Part shown: positions 1-6,135 of the stretch, in pieces
How the letters are laid out: every line of letters starts with the position of its first letter
Numbering within the stretch: the first letter of the stretch is position 1
Origin: Bog-375 sp049587755
GTDB lineage: Bacteria; Acidobacteriota; Terriglobia; Bryobacterales; Bryobacteraceae
Direction: 5' to 3'
Length of the DNA stretch: 64,000 nucleotides
Assembly: GCA_049587755.1 (NCBI GenBank)
Contig: JBAVEN010000010.1
Coordinates: 124,001 to 188,000 of the forward strand
Translations under genes and position numbers: made by a program
The notes under the pieces: generated by a model
Told to the model about the DNA's origin: nothing
The model's input: only the letters and a program-made list of their open reading frames with translations
Database searches by the model: none

Positions 1-457
1 GGGCGAGCCCAAAACGGTAAAAATTGCGATCATCATCTGCGCCCGGTACCGCGATTGCGGCGGCGGCAAATGTTTCCGTGCGATGCGGGAACGGCGGGGC
101 GGGTTCGCCCGGTATCCAGCCGAAGCGCAGGTGCAGATCGTCGGCTACTCCAGTTGTGGGGGATGTCCAGGAGGCAACGTGGAAAACGTACCCGCGGAAT
201 TCCTGAAAAACGGCGCGGACGTGGTGCACCTGGCGACAGGCTTCGTGGTTGGCTATCCGCCTTGCCCGTATATCCGCCAGTTCCAGGCTTTCATCGAAAA
301 GCAGTATGGCTTGCCGGTGGTAGTGGGAACGCATCCCATTCCACTGAAGTACCTGCAGACGCACAGCCGGCTCCCGTTTTGGGAACAGGCGAACATGCAG
401 GAGATCGCCGGCCATCTTCTCGCGGAACCTCGCGAGGTGATGGAAGCCTACAATTGA
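1..457 (+). CDS. CGGC domain protein (5' end cut by window edge)
   Basis: The reading frame is open from base 2 and codes for the hallmark pieces of the CGGC domain family (DUF1847-like, predicted metal binding): a first strand reading KIAIIICARYRDCGGGKC, then SSCGGCPGG and later GYPPCPYI and VVVGTHPIP. The Cys-rich N-terminal part lies before the first ATG at 83, so that ATG is not the true start; the gene begins left of the window. The family is thought to bind metal or a cofactor through its cysteines, but no reaction is established. The stop is at 455-457 and no partner gene follows on this strand. Confidence 0.8.
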   Translation, partial: GEPKTVKIAIIICARYRDCGGGKCFRAMRERRGGFARYPAEAQVQIVGYSSCGGCPGGNVENVPAEFLKNGADVVHLATGFVVGYPPCPYIRQFQAFIEKQYGLPVVVGTHPIPLKYLQTHSRLPFWEQANMQEIAGHLLAEPREVMEAYN

Positions 458-610
458 GCGGGAGCGGGAACCGCCGCCAGGGCCGGCGCCCAGGCGGAGG
501 CATGGCCGCACGCGCCCTCATGGAGCAGGAGTTGGTGCGCAGGCGCCGGCTTCCCCTGCCTGGCAGAGAGAAAGGCGGCAGGGGCTAAAAGCCCGATGAG
601 GAGCGCATAT

Positions 611-717
611 TGCGGCACGGCTGAAGCCGTGCCCTCTCGAAAATGGCCCGCCAGTTGGCCGCGAGAGGCGGATTGGCAATCCGCCGCAGGTTGTCTGGCG
701 GCCAACCTGCCCCACAC
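611..717. repeat. triple-hairpin intergenic repeat, copy 1
   Basis: Three consecutive inverted repeats fill this gap: GGCACGGC/GCCGTGCC around a TGAA loop (614-633), GGCGGATT/AATCCGCC around a 3-base loop (667-685), and GCAGGTTG/CAACCTGC around a 9-base loop (686-710), followed by CCCCACA. A related arrangement with the same closing CAACCT-CCCCAC block occurs at 40216-40337. It behaves like a dispersed REP-type element and may act as an mRNA end or nucleoid protein site. The rest of 458-852 shows no gene I can support. Confidence 0.6.
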
Positions 718-852
718 GTGCCATTTTCATGCGTTCGGGTGAGGCTTGCCTCATGACGCGACTGATACAAAGCTCACTCGAAGTTCCAGCGTGAAGTTTG
801 GCTGATTGCGGATGGAGGATGCATGCAGCTCGCTGGTTTCGCCGTTAGAACT

Positions 853-1311
853 CTAACTGAGTTGTCTGGGACTCAGCCCCGCGGCCGCAATCAAGCTTGC
901 ATGCGCGAGATGCCGGCGCTTGCCGCGGACGACCTCCTGAAAAACCTCGCGCAACCGCGCCAGCCCAAGCCGCTCGGCCATGGCCATGCGGCGCTGGTAA
1001 TGTCTCACTGCGAGTTGCGCGCGCGCAACATACTCCTCTATGGATTCGGCAGCGAGTCTGTTGGATCGCCGCTGAGGTCCGGCCCCGGGAGGGACGCCCC
1101 CTAGCACGAGCACCTCGGCGGCCAGCGCCGTAGCGTTCCGCACCGCAGCCGCGGCGCAATGCTCGGCGCGATGCCGAACCGATGCGCGGTGCTGCTGTGA
1201 CGCCGAGTCCACCCGCCACAGGCAATCATCGGCCATTTCGATCTCGTAAAGGATGTCCGTGTTGAGAGCCGCGATGAGAGCTTTGCCGGCGGTGGTGCAG
1301 GTCCAGCTCAT
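853..1311 (-). CDS. ferritin-like four-helix protein, unassigned
   Basis: The 152-residue product is almost all helical. The first helix carries LNTDILYEIEMADD, resembling helix A of bacterioferritin (LNxxLxxEL), the second has HRAEHCAAAAVRNATALAAE followed by LGGVPP, and bacterioferritins also follow helix B with an LGG-P turn. Helices C and D follow (ESIEEYVARAQ..., then LREVFQEVVRGKRRHLAH). The usual Glu/His iron ligands are only partly present, so iron binding is uncertain. It stands alone on the minus strand; a PadR-type palindrome lies about 230 bases upstream (1542-1562). The fold assignment is by pattern only. Confidence 0.5.
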   Translation of the reverse strand: MSWTCTTAGKALIAALNTDILYEIEMADDCLWRVDSASQQHRASVRHRAEHCAAAAVRNATALAAEVLVLGGVPPGAGPQRRSNRLAAESIEEYVARAQLAVRHYQRRMAMAERLGLARLREVFQEVVRGKRRHLAHASLIAAAGLSPRQLS

Positions 1312-1541
1312 CGGGAAGCGCCTCCGGCGGTCCTGGCATCCAGCCTGCCTGGTGAGGCCTTATTTTCGCGGCCGGCCGGATCGGATCCGTGGAAGCGGCC
1401 CTTTCTCTTCGGGCGAAAGGAGCGGTGCAATGTGCAGATCGCCCATGGCGGACGTGCGCGCAAAGAGGTTTGAGCGATGCGGGCGGGTGCGGCGAAATGC
1501 ATGGGTCGTCTCCTTGCCAATACACTAGCATCTATATAAAT

Positions 1542-1562
1542 ATATATGCAATCTACATCTAT
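1542..1562. promoter_or_regulatory. PadR-type palindrome, copy 1
   Basis: ATATATG and CATCTAT arms flank a 7-base centre (CAATCTA). This matches, with one mismatch, the palindrome in front of padR at 2229-2249. A further single CATCTAT half-site lies at 1529-1535, and the stretch between them is pure A/T (a plausible -10 region). The only gene it could serve nearby is the minus-strand ferritin-like gene starting at 1311. The remainder of 1312-1744 has no recognisable gene. Confidence 0.5.
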
Positions 1563-1744
1563 CGCGTCGAGCCCGAGGGGCCGCGGCTCCGGGATCTAAA
1601 GAGGTTAATTATCAACTCGCGGGGTTGCCGGTTCAGAAATGAGGTCCTGTTCGGGCCGGGCCGCAGGCGCCTGGAGCCTTCAGATTAGGTGACGCGGCTT
1701 CTCCAGCCTCCCTGCCCGAGTCGATCCTTCTCATCGCCGCACCT

Positions 1745-2164
1745 TCAGGCCGACTTTCTCCTCGCCCTTGGGCTTTCGGCTGCCAGGCCGCGTGTCACCC
1801 TCACAAAGCGGCTCATCGACCTCGCCACGTGATCCAGAACGGCCGCCCATTCCTGCAGGTGATCTTCCCCCTGGCGTGTCAGTTTGTACACCCGGCGCGC
1901 CGGACCGCTCCTGTCGGTTTCCCACTCCGACACCACGTTGCCGTTCACCTCCAGGGCGCGCAGGGTGCGGTACAAAGCGGCGCGCTCGATGGCCGCGTCG
2001 GTGAGCGCATGCGCTTGGAGGTCGTTCCCCAGGTCGTAACCGTAAGATCGTCCCTTCTGCTTCAACAGGAGCAAAACGACCGGTTCGACAAAGCGATACA
2101 GATTGCCCATCGCGCAGGTGCACGGATAGTTGTGGCCGTGGCCACAGCTCTTTCTTCGCAGCAT
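1745..2164 (-). CDS. PadR family transcriptional regulator with Cys/His-rich N-terminus
   Basis: This 139-residue protein has a PadR winged-helix core: FVEPVVLLLLKQKGRSYGYDL, then AALYRTLRALEVNGNVVSEWE, then RRVYKLTRQGEDHLQEW, followed by a short C-terminal helix that would dimerise. PadR proteins usually repress and respond to small ligands. Unusually, the N-terminus before the core holds CGHGHNYPCTC (Cys7, His9, His11, Cys15, Cys17), which could bind a metal; this is inference. An ATAGATG-N7-CATCTAT palindrome 65 bases upstream suggests autoregulation. The gene lies just downstream of the secreted redox operon on the same strand. Confidence 0.85.
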   Translation of the reverse strand: MLRRKSCGHGHNYPCTCAMGNLYRFVEPVVLLLLKQKGRSYGYDLGNDLQAHALTDAAIERAALYRTLRALEVNGNVVSEWETDRSGPARRVYKLTRQGEDHLQEWAAVLDHVARSMSRFVRVTRGLAAESPRARRKSA

Positions 2165-2228
2165 GCGAGCCTCCGGGAGCGCGGAGTCTTGTTCTCGCGG
2201 CCTCCCTTTTCGATCATATCAACTTGAA

Positions 2229-2249
2229 ATAGATGAGATATACATCTAT
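2229..2249. promoter_or_regulatory. PadR-type palindrome, copy 2 (padR promoter)
   Basis: A perfect 7-base inverted repeat, ATAGATG/CATCTAT, with a 7-base centre lies between the end of the operon (2278) and the padR start (2164, minus strand). PadR boxes are typically short palindromes with an ATG/CAT-type core, so this is the natural autoregulatory operator. Related sites occur at 1542-1562 and 13422-13440. Confidence 0.65.
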
Positions 2250-2277
2250 AAGCGCTAGTACCTCGCCGGCCAGTCGG

Positions 2278-3432
2278 TCATTCGGGCCGCGGAGTGCAAG
2301 CGAACTTGCGAAGCGACACCGCCCGGCGATTTTGTCCCTGTTCGTCCCACTCGATCACGCCGGTGACGCCGTGAACCGGCGAGAGCGCCTCCACCGCATC
2401 GCGGATGCGCGGGCGATTCAGGCCGGCGCGCCGGACGGCGGCGACCACGATACTGACGGCATCATAGGCGTGAGCAGCGGTGTAGTCCGGGGATCTTCCG
2501 TAACGAGCCCGGAACTTCATTTGAAAGGCCGGGGATATATCGCCGAGCGCAGGATACAGCACACCGTTGAGCCGCGGATCGGGATCGGCGCGGGCGATCG
2601 AGGGGCCGCTCAGCACGATGCCGGCAAATCCGGCTGCGCGAATGGCCTCGATCAGCGCCGCAGTCTCGCGCGCATCGGCGATGACCACGATTGCGTCCGG
2701 TGCGGCCGCATCAAGTTCGTGCGCGATTCGAGCGGGGTCCTCCGTGCCGCCAGGCCACTCTAAATGCAACACGGGCGAAAGCCGGTCGCGCACAAAGGCA
2801 AGATTCAATTCCGTAACGAACGCGCGCGAATCGTGATCGATCGCCGAAACCAGCGCAAAGCGCCTGGCGCGCTGCTGCAATTCCTTGCCGATCGCCGCAG
2901 CCAGAAGTTGATCTCCCGGCGCGCAAGAAAACATCCATGGTATGCTCGCGGCGTGAATGCTCCGGTCTGTGGCAGCCGGATTGATCAGCGTCAATTGGGC
3001 TTTGGCCACCACCTGCTCCGCCAGATGCGTGGTGGCGCCATCGATGCCACCGACGATCGCCCACACCTGGTCGCCGTAAACCACCCGAGCGAGCTTGGCC
3101 ACTCCTCCGGCCCAAGGGTTCCGGTCCCACGCGGGGATCAGCCGGAAGGGCAGGCCGCGATAGCCGCTCTGGCGGTTGGCCTCTTCGATCGCCAAGCTCG
3201 CTCCCTGCCACGTCTGTCCGCCGGCATCGTCGGCCGGATCCGCCGGACCGAAATAAGCGAGCCGCACTTCCTTGGCGTCCTTGGGTTCGGGATCGTCCCG
3301 GCCCGGACCGTTATAAGAGAGCGGCGTGTTCCGTGCATCGTGGTATGGCTTCGGAGCCGTGTCCTGCGCCAACCCAGCAACGGCTAGCGCCAGCACAGCC
3401 GCCGCGAAGTGCAAGAAGCGCCTGTCACCCAT
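2278..3432 (-). CDS. periplasmic ABC-type substrate-binding protein (Leu/Ile/Val-binding superfamily), short paralogue
   Basis: The product (384 residues) starts with a signal peptide (MGDRRFLHFAAAVLALAVAGLAQ) and then has the type I periplasmic binding fold: VRLAYFGPADP, GASLAIEEANRQSGYRGLPFRLI, WAIVGGIDGATTHLAEQV, LTLINPAATD, and the C-terminal AHAYDAVSIVVAAVRRAGLNR. It resembles the neighbouring 508-residue paralogue, including a shared YxGPGRxxPEP segment just before the domain. No permease or ATPase gene is nearby, so it may sense or deliver a ligand rather than feed a transporter. It is the last gene of the operon, 6 bases after the paralogue. Confidence 0.85.
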   Translation of the reverse strand: MGDRRFLHFAAAVLALAVAGLAQDTAPKPYHDARNTPLSYNGPGRDDPEPKDAKEVRLAYFGPADPADDAGGQTWQGASLAIEEANRQSGYRGLPFRLIPAWDRNPWAGGVAKLARVVYGDQVWAIVGGIDGATTHLAEQVVAKAQLTLINPAATDRSIHAASIPWMFSCAPGDQLLAAAIGKELQQRARRFALVSAIDHDSRAFVTELNLAFVRDRLSPVLHLEWPGGTEDPARIAHELDAAAPDAIVVIADARETAALIEAIRAAGFAGIVLSGPSIARADPDPRLNGVLYPALGDISPAFQMKFRARYGRSPDYTAAHAYDAVSIVVAAVRRAGLNRPRIRDAVEALSPVHGVTGVIEWDEQGQNRRAVSLRKFACTPRPE

Positions 3433-3438
3433 GGGGTC

Positions 3439-4965
3439 TCACTTCGGCGGAGGCGGGTTCATCGGATCGATCTCGCCGGTCGCCCGGTTCACGCGGTCGC
3501 GGGCCGGGATATAACCGCGTGGGATGTTCATGTCCTCGCGCGAGTGGTAGTGCCAGGCGCCATTCTCGAACCTTGCCAGGTACACCTCAGCCAAAGAGTC
3601 CAATGCAGCGCCGAAGGGAATATCGTGCGTCACACCGGGCCACGGCTTGGTGCGGTACGCAAGCACGTCGCGGATCTTGGCCCTGTTCAATCCCGCCACT
3701 TGAATGGCCCAGATCAACATGTTCATTCCATCGTAGGCGTGCGCGGCGTAAGTATCGGGCTCCGCGTTGAATCGTTTTCGGAACGCCGCGCGAAACGCGT
3801 CGAGCTTCGGGTCCTTATGGTCGGGATTCCAGGGGTAGCCGCAGATCACCCCTTCGGCGTTGGGGCCCGCGATTTTCACGAACTCCGGCGATACCGAGCG
3901 GTCGCTGGCGAGGAACGGCTGGTTCATGCCCATTTTCCGCATCTGGTTGAGAATCAGCGCGCTTTGGCCGGCATCGCCCCAGTGGATGACGACATCCAGG
4001 TTGGCCTCCTTCATCCGTTCGAGTTGCAGCGAGAAGTCGGTGGCAGCGGGGCTGTACGCCATCTCGATAATGACGGGATGCTGCAATCGCCTAGCCTCGT
4101 CGTTGATCTCGCGCACGCCAAAACGGCCGTAGCGGTTGCTGGAGCGGATAATCCCAATGCGGCGGTATTTCATTTTGCGAAGCACGTAGTCCATCAGCAG
4201 ATATCCCATCTGCCGGTCGTCGCTGATGCACCGCATCACCCAGGGGATGTTGGTCTCGATGAAAGTTGGATCCGTATCCCCGCTGTTCATCACCACGATC
4301 TCGGCTTTGAGCGCCACCCGGATGGCAATATGACTGTTGGCGCCATCGATCGTGCCCAGAATGGCCCAATCCTGATTCTTGTAAGCCATAGTGACGATTT
4401 CGTTGCCAGACGCTCCCCAAAGACCGTTGTCGTTGCGGACATCCAGTTCGAACGGAATGTGGCGCCGGAAGTATCCGCCGCGAGCGTTCCACTCCTCGAT
4501 GGCGAGTTTCGCACCTTCGAGCATTTTGATGCCGAGAACCTCTTCATGGCTCTTGCCGCCGGTTGCCGCCGAAACAGTCGACATGATCGGGCCGATAAAT
4601 CCGATCTTCACCGACTTCAGATCCGGACCCGGCTCGGGAATCGCGCGTCCCGGACCGGTGTATTCCATTTGTTTCAGGAAGAATTCCTTGTAGGGCTTGA
4701 TAGCCCCGAACGGCTCATAATCCACCGGGGTGTGGGCGTAGATGACGTCTTGCCTGAGCCGCAGGTCGGGCGTTTCATAGGGCGAGAGCCCATTGATCCG
4801 CCGCAGAACCTCGGCCGTGTCGGGGTCGATGAGCGCCTTCAGCTCCGGCGGCATCGCCTCCGCGGCGCCGGTGGCCGCTTTGGGCGGTGTCTTGGGCGGC
4901 TGAGCGCCGGCCACTCCGGCGCCGAGCGAAAGAATAATCCCGAGCGCGCAAACCGGGAGTTTCAT
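3439..4965 (-). CDS. periplasmic ABC-type substrate-binding protein (Leu/Ile/Val-binding superfamily), long paralogue
   Basis: The product (508 residues) has a signal peptide (MKLPVCALGIILSLGAGVAGA), a roughly 110-residue N-terminal extension rich in Pro/Ala and then Asp/Tyr, and the binding domain beginning VKIGFIGPIMS. Typical pieces are GAKLAIEEWNARGGYF, WAILGTIDGANSHIAIRVAL, IVVMNSGDTDP, RRIGIIRSSNRYGRFG and TYAAHAYDGMNMLIWAIQ. The start overlaps the stop of the propeller gene (ATGA, 4962-4965), implying translational coupling. The ligand is unknown; the extension ends in the same YxGPGRxxPEP segment seen in the downstream paralogue. Confidence 0.85.
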   Translation of the reverse strand: MKLPVCALGIILSLGAGVAGAQPPKTPPKAATGAAEAMPPELKALIDPDTAEVLRRINGLSPYETPDLRLRQDVIYAHTPVDYEPFGAIKPYKEFFLKQMEYTGPGRAIPEPGPDLKSVKIGFIGPIMSTVSAATGGKSHEEVLGIKMLEGAKLAIEEWNARGGYFRRHIPFELDVRNDNGLWGASGNEIVTMAYKNQDWAILGTIDGANSHIAIRVALKAEIVVMNSGDTDPTFIETNIPWVMRCISDDRQMGYLLMDYVLRKMKYRRIGIIRSSNRYGRFGVREINDEARRLQHPVIIEMAYSPAATDFSLQLERMKEANLDVVIHWGDAGQSALILNQMRKMGMNQPFLASDRSVSPEFVKIAGPNAEGVICGYPWNPDHKDPKLDAFRAAFRKRFNAEPDTYAAHAYDGMNMLIWAIQVAGLNRAKIRDVLAYRTKPWPGVTHDIPFGAALDSLAEVYLARFENGAWHYHSREDMNIPRGYIPARDRVNRATGEIDPMNPPPPK

Positions 4966-6116
4966 CGCACGCCTCCTTTCTTCGCGGCTTGCGACAGTGC
5001 TTTCTGGCGTTCCTTCAAGCCGGGGTAGTAGCCGTCGCCGATTCCCCAGCCGAGTCCCTTGGCCGTGGCCACCCAGACGTCATTGCCCTGGATGTCATAG
5101 TTGATGACGAAGTTGTTCGGAATGCTGACGGGCAGGTCTAGCGTTTCCAGCATATCGCGGTCGCGCATCACCACCGCCTTGCCGCCCGGGCCCTTGCTGT
5201 TGCGGGTGTAAGTGACCCAGGTGTTGGTCTTGAAATCGGTGACGGCGCTGGCTCCCTTGTCGGTGGCGAACCAGGCCTCATCCGCGCTGCGGCCCTTGGA
5301 ATTGTTGATGAAATCGCTGGCCAGTCCCGAGTCCTGATTGTAGTAGCCCCGCCAATGCCGGCCGTCGTACCGGCAGGCGCCGAAATAGGTGGAGATCCAC
5401 ACCACGCCGTCGGCCGGGCTAGCGCCCGTCACAATGATGTGAACAAGGCCGTCGTCGCGATAGAGGTCGATCTCCATCTCGCCATCGGGGTCGACGTAGT
5501 CCTTCCAGCGGCCTGTCGCCAGATCGTACTCGAGCACGCCGCCTCCCCACACTGCGAGGTAGACCTTCCCATTCCCTACCGCCACGTTGTAATTCCAGAT
5601 CTCTTCCATCGGCGAGTTCTTTTCGTTGAAGATCGTCCATTCGCCGGTCACGGTATTGAAGCGGCTGGTGCCGGCCGTGGTGGCTGCCCAAATGTATTCG
5701 TCCTGCACCGCCACGCCATAGACGACGTCGTTCACCAGCCCGCTGTTCAACTGATGCCAGTGGTCGAAACGGCCGCCGCTGAACCGCGCGAGGCCGCCGC
5801 CAAGGAGGCCGAGCCAGACGTCGCCCGTCTTCGTGTCGACATCGATCGCGGTGATCACTTTCCACGGCAGCCCATCCTTCTCACCCCAGCTCTTGATCTT
5901 CCCGGTTCGCGTGTCGAGCATCGCCAGGCCGTCTTCAGTGCCGATCCAGACGCGCGGCCCATCGGCCTTCACGGCAAAGATGTGATCGTTGGGCAGACCG
6001 TCGGCAACCGTGAACTGTTTCCACTTCGTGTAAATATAAGGAAGCTTCACCGGCCCGGCGGCTTGCAGGAGACAGGACAACGCACCCGCCAGACCGATCA
6101 TCGCAGCAATTCTCAT
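4962..6116 (-). CDS. secreted two-component-regulator-type beta-propeller protein
   Basis: The 384-residue product has an N-terminal signal (MRIAAMIGLAGALSCLLQAAG) followed by repeated Reg_prop-like blades: FTVADGLPNDHIFAVKAD, VWIGTEDGLAMLDTRTGK, DVWLGLLGGGLARFSGG, IWAATTAGTSRFNTVTGEW and VWVATAKGLGWG. Such propellers usually form the sensor part of hybrid histidine kinases; here there is no kinase domain and no transmembrane anchor, so it is a free-standing periplasmic or extracellular ligand-binding propeller. It sits between the cytochrome gene (19 bases upstream) and the two binding proteins (4-base overlap downstream). Confidence 0.8.
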   Translation of the reverse strand: MRIAAMIGLAGALSCLLQAAGPVKLPYIYTKWKQFTVADGLPNDHIFAVKADGPRVWIGTEDGLAMLDTRTGKIKSWGEKDGLPWKVITAIDVDTKTGDVWLGLLGGGLARFSGGRFDHWHQLNSGLVNDVVYGVAVQDEYIWAATTAGTSRFNTVTGEWTIFNEKNSPMEEIWNYNVAVGNGKVYLAVWGGGVLEYDLATGRWKDYVDPDGEMEIDLYRDDGLVHIIVTGASPADGVVWISTYFGACRYDGRHWRGYYNQDSGLASDFINNSKGRSADEAWFATDKGASAVTDFKTNTWVTYTRNSKGPGGKAVVMRDRDMLETLDLPVSIPNNFVINYDIQGNDVWVATAKGLGWGIGDGYYPGLKERQKALSQAAKKGGVR

Positions 6117-6135
6117 CTCTCCTCCTCCTCGCCCG

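Noticed and set aside
3409..5028. A 539-codon plus-strand frame opposite the long binding protein
   Set aside because: The minus-strand gene has a signal peptide and binding-protein motifs; the plus frame is Ala/Arg/Val-rich with no domain.
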